Shown: one piece after another, positions 21,750 through 31,069 of the stretch | Numbering within the stretch: position 1 is the stretch's first letter | How the letters are laid out: the number at the start of each line of letters is the position of its first letter | Assembly: GCF_032854445.1 (NCBI RefSeq) | Contig: NC_088304.1 | Coordinates: forward strand, 20,659,704 to 20,723,703 | Direction: 5' to 3' | Source: Liolophura sinensis | Taxonomy: Eukaryota > Mollusca > Polyplacophora > Chitonida > Chitonidae | Length of the DNA: 64,000 bases | Notes under the pieces: generated by a model | What the model was told of the DNA's origin: nothing | The model's database searches: none | The model's input: only the letters and a program-made list of their open reading frames with translations | Program-made: the position numbers and the translations under genes

Positions 21750-23252
21750 CTATGGAACGGAATAAACGAGAAGACGCTCGGTTTTATGACTAGACCTGAT
21801 GTTCATGCGGAAGCTGATATAACCAGACTTTGATTTCATGTCCATCCAGGGCAGCCAATTGGATATTGACGAGTATGTACCGTAGTAGCTGACGCCAGAG
21901 CGTCGACCCGCGAAGGAGAGCAGATCCTGAGAGAACACCAGCATACAGCCGTTAGTCACCCAGCCATGGGCGTCATTACCAGATGTAACCACGCTAAGTC
22001 CAATTTCTTTACTCGGTGGGATCAGAAATGAGTCGACGTTCTCTCTGGGAATGGTTATCTCCTTATACAGCTGGATCCCCGGCACTTTAACGGTCTGGTT
22101 AGTGTATGGATTAGTCCAGTATTGAAGTGATGTGCCGGATTTGCTGTCGAAATAATTCCCGCTCACCCGGATCTGCACAATGAAATTGTCTCCCGATGTA
22201 CTCAGCACCCCGAAGAAATTTCCCCGAACTTGGAATAAATTCATAGGTGGTTGATCTTCGGTAAAAGAATAAACGCCACCGCCCCAGGTGGCTTCAAACT
22301 CTGACTGCTTTAACAACAAAGCTTCCAGTCTGGGATCTAAGTGCGTTCTTTTTGCGGTGATGTTAAGTCCGACTATGTCAGGGTGTAGGAATATCTCGGG
22401 AAGACCCGCCTTTTTTCGTTTATCTATAATGTTCTTGAAAACACTCCAAGTGGTTTCATTGGGTATGTTGAAATCAGTAGGCGGCGTGAAAAAAGACGGA
22501 TATTTCTCTTTTAAAAGTTTGAGTATGTCGTCGGGAAAGTTTTTAAAGTTTGGCATTTTCCAGCTGAAAGCGGAATAAAATAAATTCCCTTTAGCTGATC
22601 CGCGCTCCATCCAAGGCTCCCACTGACTGATTCGATTCCATGTGAGTGTCATATTGATGGAGTCTTTGGAATCGTCTGCCAACTCTTTCGCCTTACCGAA
22701 ATACTCGAAGAGTTCCGCTGCGATATAATAAGGACTTGCGGAAAAACGCGGATATTCCTTTGGGGGCAGGGGGTTGGGATACCTCAACGGTACATCGACA
22801 TTAAAAACCACGACGTCATCCGTAAGTTTCACCAATGGAGGTAGAGTTTTCGCAGACAGCAGCGTGTTCACGGGGTAATTATTCACGACAAACACTTCGT
22901 TAGCCTCATTCGTGAAGGGGTTTTCCCAGGTGTGAAGAATTATTCCAGTCCTTGGATCACGGTACACGACAAATTCGCAGGACAAACTCTGAAAGTCTCC
23001 CTGGACTGTGGGAAGTTTTCGAGCAATATTATAGCCTTCGAAGTAAAAGAGTTTTTGAGATGGAATGCCAGGTACCACTGAGTACACAGTGCCGTTGATG
23101 TAAGATATAGTCACATGATCTGGATTCAAAGACGCTGTGAGTTTGACAAAATTTTTCAGATTTGTACTTGACTTTGGGACGATTCTTCGTCCGCTCATCA
23201 CGACTGGCATATTAAGCAGGATATCAAGGATAATAATCAACCTGGCTAACAT
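21750..23252 (-). CDS. G3: secreted double-domain DUF1838-like protein (intact, 500 aa)
   Basis: Intact 500-residue copy with the same layout as G1: signal peptide, domain 1, linker, domain 2. It has a type-b 5' flank. The in-frame ATG at 23294 reads through TTTTTCTGTTCCTTTCAG, a strong acceptor just before the second Met, so I take the second Met as the start. Type-b markers in the 5' half are SAKTLPP, YYIAAEL and WMERGSAKG, where type-a genes have S[SA][KN]TLPP, YYIGAEL and WMELGPAKG. The region after the signal core reads MSGRR, so the cysteine found there in type-a copies is absent. The 3' end is type x (LLVYSVP). The b/x combination marks it as the gene between an A and a B spacer. Confidence 0.8.
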   Translation of the reverse strand: MLARLIIILDILLNMPVVMSGRRIVPKSSTNLKNFVKLTASLNPDHVTISYINGTVYSVVPGIPSQKLFYFEGYNIARKLPTVQGDFQSLSCEFVVYRDPRTGIILHTWENPFTNEANEVFVVNNYPVNTLLSAKTLPPLVKLTDDVVVFNVDVPLRYPNPLPPKEYPRFSASPYYIAAELFEYFGKAKELADDSKDSINMTLTWNRISQWEPWMERGSAKGNLFYSAFSWKMPNFKNFPDDILKLLKEKYPSFFTPPTDFNIPNETTWSVFKNIIDKRKKAGLPEIFLHPDIVGLNITAKRTHLDPRLEALLLKQSEFEATWGGGVYSFTEDQPPMNLFQVRGNFFGVLSTSGDNFIVQIRVSGNYFDSKSGTSLQYWTNPYTNQTVKVPGIQLYKEITIPRENVDSFLIPPSKEIGLSVVTSGNDAHGWVTNGCMLVFSQDLLSFAGRRSGVSYYGTYSSISNWLPWMDMKSKSGYISFRMNIRSSHKTERLLVYSVP

Positions 23253-23672
23253 TCTGAAAGGAACAGAAAAACATACAAAAGGTGAACACAACATTTTGAC
23301 TATTTCTGGACCATTGACGGATAATAAATTGTTAATAAGATGACTGTATTTTTAACTGTATTCTGCATAAAGCACAGTGGTAGGAGACGTGTAATTTGCT
23401 AATATTAAAGCATTCACTTGAACAGTTAGAATAAAACTCTGATGTAAAATTAGGTGAAATGACTTAGAGTGCAATTCGCAGTTGGCGGTTAGCTATTCAA
23501 CAGGGACCGGTCATTATTTCTATGAATTATTATTAGGCTAGATCTCCAGCAATACTAAATCTACAGACATCATACTGGTACATTAATGACACGTAAAACG
23601 AGCTATTACGTGATGCCAATAATTCCTGAGTTTAACACCTGGGGCCCTTCTGTAAATAGCCGTCTGAATTGA

Positions 23673-23964
23673 TTTTTTTTTTTTTTTTTTGATTGGTGTT
23701 TTTTTTTTCTTTTTTTTTTTTGATTGGTGTTTTACACCGTACTCAAGAATATTTCACTTATACGACGGCGGCAAGCATTATGGTGGGTGGAAACCGGGCA
23801 CAGCCCAGGGGAAACCCACGACCATCTGCAGGTTGCTGGCAGACCTTCTCACGTACGGCCGCTATCATGAGCTGGACTTGAACTCACAGCGACCGCATTG
23901 GTGAGAGACTCCTGGGTCATTACGCTGCGCTAGCGCTTTAACCGACAGAGCCACGGAGGCCCCC
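23673..23964 (-). mobile_element. full-length SINE (family 2) with target-site duplication
   Basis: On the minus strand: head GGGGCCTCCGTGGCTCTGTC (A-box region), B-box-like CTGTGAGTTCAAGTCCAGC, the family body, and the tail GGTGTAAAACACCAATC with poly-A. CGTCTGAATTGA flanks it at 23661-23672 and 23965-23976. The poly-A/CACCAATC tail is duplicated. This is the most complete family-2 copy. The other B spacers share the insertion (44899-45155, 49803-50060, 54450-54706). Confidence 0.9.
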
Positions 23965-23967
23965 CGT

Positions 23968-24335
23968 CTGAATTGAAGTGTGACCCATATCCCCATTATT
24001 ACTGCACCTACAGACATCATATTCGGTACTTTAATGACACGTAATGCAAGCCTTCTCGTTATGCCAAAAATTACCAATTCTAACACCAGAAATGGTTTCT
24101 GTGGATAGTAGCCTGAATAGCGGTCTGGCCCATATCTCCATTATTACTGCACCTACAGGTATCATAGTCGGTACTTTAATGACACTTAATGCAAGCCTTC
24201 TCGTTATGCCAAGAATTACCGATTCTAACACCAGGATGTACTTATGTGGATATTAGCCTTAAGAGCGGTCTGGCCCATATCTCCAGTGATACTGCACCTA
24301 CAGACATTATACTTGGTACATTAGTGACAACCGCC
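23968..24335. repeat. 145-bp tandem repeat (about 2.5 contiguous units)
   Basis: Units begin at 23968, 24113 and 24258. Landmarks in each are CCCATATCTCCA, TACTGCACCTACAG and TTCTAACACCAG. The repeat gives look-alike short reading frames 145 bp apart that should not be called genes. Copies are at 45159-45526, 50064-50431 and 54710-55077. Confidence 0.9.
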
Positions 24336-24802
24336 AACTGCCAACCGCAGTTGCCAACTTCACTCACGTTGAAAATTGACAAGAATGGGCATATTTCACC
24401 GTCGTTTCTCTGGATTTACTCTGTGTATTGAAAGTCGTTCATTATGTTAAATACGCAGTTAAATATTGTCAGCTTCTACGATGTCGAAATAATGGCCATT
24501 TTGGAATAAATGCGTATTAAAACCTGATTTTCAAGCAGTGTAAATTGCGTATAACACATAGTGTACTTTAAGTTTAACACAATAAGAAAGTCGTATATAC
24601 TTGTAGACAGCGTAGGATTTAAGCTAAAGCAAAATCCAAATTTGATCTAAAGTGTACCTATATGTACAAATACTAAAGTAGCCACTGTCAGGTAGAGATA
24701 ATAACGGATCTGTGTATGAAAGCTGATTAAAACGACAGCCGGGGAGAATCTGTGAGGGCTACCTCGGACAGTACGATACAGAACTACGTCTGTTAGTAAT
24801 AA

Positions 24803-25390
24803 CTTACTTGTGATTTTCAATTGAATCCTCCAGACTCGCACAAACCGTGCCTCCCTGTGGTGTTGCAGATTCCAGCTAGCACACTGTCGTCGCTGCTCTG
24901 GTCTTACTCTCTATGCTGTACAACTTTAATTAGAATGACCAGCAGACTTGCTGGAAAACCTATTGATTTGTTAAATATTTTTACCTATGAGTTAAGTGAG
25001 ATAGGTCAACCCATGACCTGACCCCAGTCTGACCGTTCATGCAGATATGGAGCACTGACCTATAAACCGCAGATTGATGGTAAGGTATACAGAGCCATCC
25101 ACTCGTGCGAGGCAGCCTATATTAGTAAATGCTTCTAAAAACGGCCACAGCTGACAATCATCATAAAGTATGTATAGTAAAGATTATTGACCTGGAACGT
25201 CCACATTTTCATTGACCACTGATACAGGAATGTTTACTTTGACGCCTATGTCCGGTATGATGTACGTATTTTGTATGCTAGGCCACATAGCTTTAAACGT
25301 GATATGCAAATGTGTTAGGAGTTATAATTACGTGTACAAACAAACGTAGCAGGAATTCGTGTATTACACGTTGTACAAAACATATAAATG
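24803..25390 (-). promoter_or_regulatory. candidate first exon donor and promoter block of G3
   Basis: On the minus strand AATCACAA/GTAAGTTATT (exon end 24808) is a good 5' splice site. Paired with the acceptor before the G3 start it gives an intron of about 1.55 kb. The DNA upstream (24838-25390) is related to 7244-7620 in spacer A1, which supports a role in transcription. Equivalent donors lie at 50898-50903 (G7) and 55544-55549 (G8), and near 45990 for G6. Confidence 0.5.
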
Positions 25391-25561
25391 GAGCAGAACT
25401 TAATAACAAAGTTGCTTCATAAAAATCATTCTGTCCGCAGGAAGATGTGTCAGCAACCTGCAGATGGTCGTGGGTTTCTCCAGCGGTCAGAAACTCGCCA
25501 AGTTGCCAGCCTGGTACACATTTATACTGTATCCCTTTACTTTGTTATTGTATATCGGGGC

Positions 25562-25700
25562 TCACTTCCACAAAACTTCGTAAGATATATTTCTCGTAGT
25601 TTTTTTTTTTGGTAAATGTTGTTTAGGTTATAAAAGCTTACAAAGCGTCATTTGCGAGAAATGTTACGAAAACTTGATCAACGAAGTTTTGTGAAAGTGG
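25562..25700. mobile_element. foldback MITE-like element
   Basis: TCACTTCCACAAAACTTCGT at the left and the reverse complement of CCACTTTCACAAAACTTCGT at the right form 20-bp terminal inverted repeats with two mismatches. Inside, TTTCTCGTA and GCGAGAAAT also pair. At 139 bp with no coding capacity it fits a miniature inverted-repeat element. The B6, B7 and B8 copies (47020-47133, 51669-51781, 56315-56427) have lost about 25 bp internally. Confidence 0.75.
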
Positions 25701-25927
25701 ATTGGAATTCGCTGGATTGGGCATCACCGATGCCTGGTCCCTTGCGTTGTTTTCATGTTGTCTTAATTAAATATGATGACAACACAACATTTTGAATAAT
25801 TCGACACTAGAGACATCTAATAAATTGCAGGTTATATGGAATATGTTTTATTTCCCTGAATTTGCTAATGTAATTTCCTCTCATCTAAGCATATTCGTTG
25901 ACCCTAATTGAGGTAAATTGACAAGAG

Positions 25928-26113
25928 GCCTTATTGCGCCGGTTATGTGTGACAATATGCCTTGTTTCACTGCTAACGTGTGGCCATATGCCTTATTTCA
26001 CATATGATGTTTGACCATGTTCCTTATTTCACCACTAACATGTGGCCACATACATTATTTCACAGGTTACCTCTGATTATATACCTTATTTCACCGGTTA
26101 CATGATACCATAT
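25928..26113. repeat. 31-bp minisatellite, six units (spacer B3)
   Basis: Six consecutive 31-bp units of the type GCCTTATTTCACCGGTTACA followed by TGTGACCATAT, diverged but without length change. A partial seventh (GCCTTATTTCATGCC) follows. Units abut without spacers. Identical placement occurs in B6, B7 and B8. It ends about 360 bp from the stop codon of the gene on its right. Confidence 0.95.
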
Positions 26114-26206
26114 GCCTTATTTCATGCCAACGCATATGCCAACTATTGCATGCCACATCAAGCAGGATTCTTTAGATGGGCACCTGCAGAGAACTGTTGA
26201 TCTCGT

Positions 26207-26337
26207 GGTCGCCTTAACACAACTGGGTTTTCGTGCAAATTCCCTAGTCCGTGTACTCTTCGTCGTCCATACACACCGTCCGGGTCAATGCCATGATTTG
26301 AATCGTCTGTGCATAAATCTTCTTCTGTACACAACGT
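26207..26337. repeat. short 18-bp periodic repeat, 3' flank type y (G4)
   Basis: Diverged relative of the type-x repeat. Landmarks TTTTCGTGCAAAT, CTTCGTCGTCCATACACACC and CTTCTGTACACAACG match type x in order, with fewer units. It shows that the 3' flanks of the two spacer classes share ancestry. Confidence 0.6.
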
Positions 26338-26477
26338 GCCGTTCGTCGTGCTAATGACTGCAAATTCATCGTTCGAAACTAAATCCTCAAGAAAAATAAT
26401 CAGTGGCTGGGAAAATGATCACATGGTCTAGAAAAGGAAAACGACTTTGGAATGGAAAGCATGGGGAGAAGCTCGGT

Positions 26478-27947
26478 TTAATAACTCGACATGATGTTCA
26501 TTCGGAAACTAATATAACCAGACTTTGATTCCATGTTCATCCAGGACAGCCAATTGGATATTGACGAGTATGTACCGTAATAGCTGACGCCAGAGCGTCG
26601 TCCCGCGAAGGAGAGCAGATCCTGAGAGAACACCAGCATACAGCCGTTAGTCACCCAGTCATGGGCGTCATTACCAGATGTAACCACGCTAAGTCCAATT
26701 TCTTTACTCGGTGGGATCAGAAATGAGTCGACGTTCTCTCTGGGAATGGTTATCTCCTTATACAGCTGGATCCCCGGCACTTTAACGGTCTGGCTAGTGT
26801 ATGGATTAGTCCAGTATTGAAGTAATGCGCCGGATTTGCTGTCGAAATAATTCCCGCTCACCCGGATCTGCACAATGAAATTGTCTCCCGATGTACTCAG
26901 CACCCTGGAGAAACTTCCCCGAACTTGGAATAAATTCATAGGTGGTTGATCTTCGGTAAAAGAATAAACGCCACCGCCCCAGGTGGCTTCAAACTCTGAC
27001 TGCTTTAACAACAAAGCTTCCAGTCTGGGATCTAAGTGCGTTCTTTTTGCGTAGACGTTAGGTCCGACTATGTCAGGGTGTAGGAATATCTCGGGAAGAC
27101 CCGCCTTTCTTCGTTTATCTATAATATTCTTGAAAACACTCCAAGTGGTTTCATTGGGTATGTTGAAATCAGTAGGCGGCGTGAAAAAAGACGGATATTT
27201 CTCTTCTAAAAGTTTGAGTATGTCCTCGGGAAAGCTTTTAAAGTTTGGCATTTTCCAGCTGAAAGCGGAATAAAATAAATTCCCTTTAGCGGGTCCGAGC
27301 TCCATCCAAGGCATCCATTGGCTGATTCGATTCCATGTGAGTGTCATATTGATGGAGTCTTTGGAATCGTCTGCCAACTTTTTCGCCTTACCGAAATACT
27401 CGAAGAGTTCCGCTCCGATATAATAAGGACTTGCGGAAAAACGCGGATATTCCATTGGGGGCAGGGGGTTGGGATACCTCAACGGAACATCGACATTAAA
27501 AACCACGACGTCATCCGTAAGTTTCACCAATGGAGGTAGAGTATTCGCAGACAGCAGCGTGTTCACGGGGTAATTATTCACGACAAACACTTCGTTAGCC
27601 TCATTCGTGAAGGGGTTTTCCCAGGTGTGAAGAATTATTCCAGTCCTTGGATCACGGTACACGACAAGCTCGCAGGTCAAACTCTGAAAGTCTCCCTGGA
27701 CTGTGGGAAGTTTTCGAGCAATGTTATAGCCTTCGAAGTAAAAGAGTTTTTGAGATGGAATGCCAGGTATCACTGAGTACACAGTGCCGTTGAGGTAAGA
27801 TATAGTCACATGGTCTGGATTCAAAGACGCTGTGAGTTTGACAAAATTTTTCAGATTTGTACTTGACTTTGTAGCGATTCTTCCTCCGCAGATCACCACT
27901 GGCATTAAAAGCAGGACACCAAGGACCAAAATCAACCTGGCTAACAT
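26478..27947 (-). CDS. G4: secreted double-domain DUF1838-like protein (intact, 489 aa, short C-terminus)
   Basis: Intact copy. Type-a 5' end: the acceptor CTTTTTCTTTCAG sits just before the start Met at 27947, and the in-frame ATG at 27980 is probably intronic. Type-y 3' end: the protein stops at NIMSSY because the x-type codons after SSH are replaced by TAT TAA, which removes the 11-residue tail. Two Cys remain in the mature part, one per domain. Copy-specific features are TSQT (sequon lost at 385), RGSFSRVL, SNWLSWMNME and NVYAKRT (sequon NVT lost). It is nearly identical to G9, with which it shares both flank types. Confidence 0.8.
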   Translation of the reverse strand: MLARLILVLGVLLLMPVVICGGRIATKSSTNLKNFVKLTASLNPDHVTISYLNGTVYSVIPGIPSQKLFYFEGYNIARKLPTVQGDFQSLTCELVVYRDPRTGIILHTWENPFTNEANEVFVVNNYPVNTLLSANTLPPLVKLTDDVVVFNVDVPLRYPNPLPPMEYPRFSASPYYIGAELFEYFGKAKKLADDSKDSINMTLTWNRISQWMPWMELGPAKGNLFYSAFSWKMPNFKSFPEDILKLLEEKYPSFFTPPTDFNIPNETTWSVFKNIIDKRRKAGLPEIFLHPDIVGPNVYAKRTHLDPRLEALLLKQSEFEATWGGGVYSFTEDQPPMNLFQVRGSFSRVLSTSGDNFIVQIRVSGNYFDSKSGALLQYWTNPYTSQTVKVPGIQLYKEITIPRENVDSFLIPPSKEIGLSVVTSGNDAHDWVTNGCMLVFSQDLLSFAGRRSGVSYYGTYSSISNWLSWMNMESKSGYISFRMNIMSSY

Positions 27948-29660
27948 TCTGAAAGAAAAAGAATCAATGTTAAATGTCATGACAGCACATCATTTTGAGG
28001 AACTCTAGATCAGTGACATCTGGTCAGGTGCTGTTTGCATTTCTGAGTTTTTTATAACCTAATTTTGCAACCACAGTGCTTGGAGACGTGTAATTTGCTA
28101 TTATTTAAGCATTTACTTGAACAGTTAGAATAAGTGAGAAGGTCTCCTAGCAACATGCGGATGGTCGAGAGTTTCATCCGGGTTCTGGGCGGTTTCCTCT
28201 CACTACAATGCTGGCTGCCATCATATAAGTGAAATACTCTTGAGTACGGTGTAAAACACCACTCAAAAGAATAAACTGAGGTAAATTGACAAGAACAAGT
28301 ATTTCACCAGTAGTACCTGTGACCATTAGCTAGTCATCACACTGCCGTCGCTACTCTAGATTTGCTCGGTATGTTGTTAACACATCTAAATATTTGCAGA
28401 TTGACCACGTCGAAATAATGGACATTTTGGAATAATTGCGAATTAAAACCTAATTTTTAAATGGGGTAAATTACGTATATCACGTTAATTAACGCCGTCA
28501 TTAGTGTTCTTTAGCAGAAAACATGATTAATAATTGGCAATATTATGTCAGTATCGTATATTCGTGTACACAGAGTATGATTCAAGCTAAAAAAGTTCCA
28601 AGTTCGATCTACCTATATGTACAAATTCTGAAAATTTTCGGTTATACTAAAGTAGCTGTTCTAAAGTAAAGATAATTTAATAATATTTATTTATTTTATT
28701 GGTGTTTTACGCCTTACTTAAAAATATTTCTTTTATAAGACGGCGGCCAACAGAGTCCGGGGGAAACCCACGACCACTCGCAAGTTGCTGGCAGACCTCC
28801 ATACGTACGGCCGGAAAGCGCTAAACAACTGAGCCACGGAGGCCCCGTAAAGATAACAACCGACTTGTGTATGAGAGCAGTTGAGAATTCTACAGACGGA
28901 CAGAAGCTGTGAGGCTTACCTGGGAGACTGACATACAGTAGTGCGCCTGTTTATGATAACTTACATGTAATTTTGAATGTAACATGCAACGTAACGTGAG
29001 CTCTGTAGATTTGCACCATGGGTACGATAACTTAAACGTCCAGCTTGGTTCAGTACATCCAAAGTCTCCATACTCATACTGGGATTTTTTTGTGCAGATG
29101 CAGTACGTGTATTACATTTATTTATTTATCAGATTGAAGTTTTAGGCTGTAATGTAGGATGTTTCATTTATAAAATGTCGGCCATCATTATGGTGGGAGG
29201 AAACCGGGCATTACCCAGGGGAAACCTTAAACCATTGGTATGTTGCTGCTACACTTTCACACGTACGACCAATGGGGCGTTTCACATTGAACTGACATGC
29301 ATTGCGCTTACTTCAGAGTACCTATGCAGATAGTTCTTTAAACCTTTAAACCTTTAAATAAATATGATACTGAGTATCTGTGGCTCGAGAGGAGTGGCTG
29401 ACAGGTTGCTACACGAGCCGTCAGTGTAAATGAATAGGACAAACCATAGTGTGGGGAGTAAAACTAGAGCAGGGGCGATAGGGTGACAGCTGGCAAGTGA
29501 TCACACCTTCACCTGCCTAATAATATTATCTCTTCTCAACTCCTTCAATTAGGGTTTTATTAGGAGTCCACGCACGCAGTCCGTGCTACAGCATAGACCG
29601 TTCAACCCATTTAAACTTTGCAGCCAGATTCCCCTATACTTAAGTTGTGCGCTGGACTAC

Positions 29661-30070
29661 TCGTTTTTTTTTCCAGTTTGTTTTTCATTTTTACGTAGTT
29701 TGGCGTCCAATTTTGGATTTTTTTACCAAATCGTTTCACCAATATTCTTCTTAAAAGCCAGTTTAAGAGATTGTTCTGAAATTTGATATGCAGGTAGACA
29801 GTTCCGAAATTCATCAAATTTGGAAAAGTCGTTGACTTTTGTTAAAAACACAGGAAGTTCGCCATTGGTAGAAGTAGAGACGTCACAACTAGTTTTTACA
29901 TTTTTTTTACTCATATTGATGTATATCTTACCGCTTAATCCGGATATTGTTTGTCTATCTTTGTAGCTTTTTGAGATATAGTCTAATACTAATAAACAAA
30001 AATTAATTTATTTACGTAGTTTCAATGGACTAAACTCGAAAAGTACGGGAACTAGAAATTTGAAGCTTAC
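29661..30070. mobile_element. presence/absence insertion in spacer A4
   Basis: Counterpart of 9276-9646 in A1, and about 40 bp longer near its left end because of extra T-rich sequence. Absent in A2 and A5 at the same site. Confidence 0.55.
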
Positions 30071-30953
30071 ATCCAATTGTAGCCAAAGTCATGCTCTTTC
30101 TGACACATGCCAACAGATCTGAACAACGGCCAACAGTTTTCTCCCTAGAAGCGCCTAAATGACACCACCGTTGTCTTTAGAAGTACATACTTATCCTGTT
30201 GCTTTAATCCCGAGTTAGACGGTACCTGGACATGCATAAAATCTGTTGTATAACACAAGCTGTTGTGTTAGATATTTGGCACACGGTCAGATCAGAGACC
30301 ACAAGTTGATTTCACACAAGAAACACTTGTGTTGTGTGAACACAAACTTGGGTTCTTTCCAATAAAAGTCTTGTCATATCTGAACAACACCATCTTGTGT
30401 TCAATTTATATGTAAGATCTTGATTGTTTTTCACCATTTTGTTTTCCACTGTCACAAACATATGCACTTCAACACATTTGTTTAGCGCATGTTTTTATGT
30501 TTGTGTAACATATTTCTCTGTGGAATGAAATAACACAAGTTGTTGTGTTAGGTTTCTGCATAAGCGTTTTTTGTGTGCGTGTGTGTGGTCAAATCCTGTT
30601 CACGCTGATGTTGCCTTACACCGTTATAATGGCCTCGTTTAATCGGTAAAGTACTGAACTAAACTGTTTGCTAAGACTGTACAGCAGATTCCCGTGCCTT
30701 GTGTATCACTATTTTGGTGGCCTTGTTGATGTAAAAAACATTTTAGATGGCGGGAAGTTTGCTCCCCCCCCCTTCCTCCTAACTAACTAAGTAAACATGT
30801 TCTGGTGGAAATAGATTTCTTTCGATTTGTAGACGAAAAGTTTATAAGATCTTTTTTTTTATCATAATGTAGATAAGAAATGATCGACGAAAAGTGGGAA
30901 GCCAACATCATATGAACAGAGTAAATTATAGCGTGACTTCTAATACCGCCACT

Positions 30954-31069
30954 GGTCCGGATAGCACCGTTGGTAGAGCGTCCGCTTCGGTGTGGTAGAT
31001 TCAGGATCAATCTTGGGTCGAGTTGTAACTCTTGAGAAGGGCGTAAAACACCTGTCAAATAAATAAATC
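30954..31069 (+). mobile_element. chimeric SINE junction in spacer A4
   Basis: Family-1 head switches to family-2 tail at ACT (31028-31030), the same break as at 17731 and 38900. Confidence 0.85.

Larger units (their letters stand above)
23478..24341. mobile_element. element with 145-bp internal repeats and short inverted ends
   Basis: GCAGTTGGCGGTT (23478-23490) and its reverse complement AACCGCCAACTGC (24329-24341) face each other around a tandem repeat: about 3.5 units of 145 bp, starting near 23536, 23968, 24113 and 24258. The first and second units are split by a SINE. Related elements are at 44703-45532, 49607-50437 and 54254-55083. It may be a non-autonomous DNA transposon. Confidence 0.55.
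23253..26477. repeat. spacer B3 between G3 and G4 (3.2 kb)
   Basis: The shorter spacer type. From the G3 side it has the putative 5' intron (23254-24807), within which lie a nested 145-bp repeat element and a SINE. A first-exon/promoter block related to A1 (24803-25390), a foldback element (25562-25700), a 31-bp minisatellite (25928-26113) and a short version of the 18-bp periodic 3' flank (26207-26337) follow. No convincing gene. Confidence 0.85.

Noticed and set aside
23865-24431. Several 65-100 codon frames on both strands, recurring at 44969-45622, 49874-50527 and 54520-55173
   Set aside because: They fall in the 145-bp tandem repeat and the SINE and overlap one another.
25928-26113. CRISPR-like array of 31-bp repeats
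   Set aside because: Units abut without spacers, are diverged, and the host is an animal.
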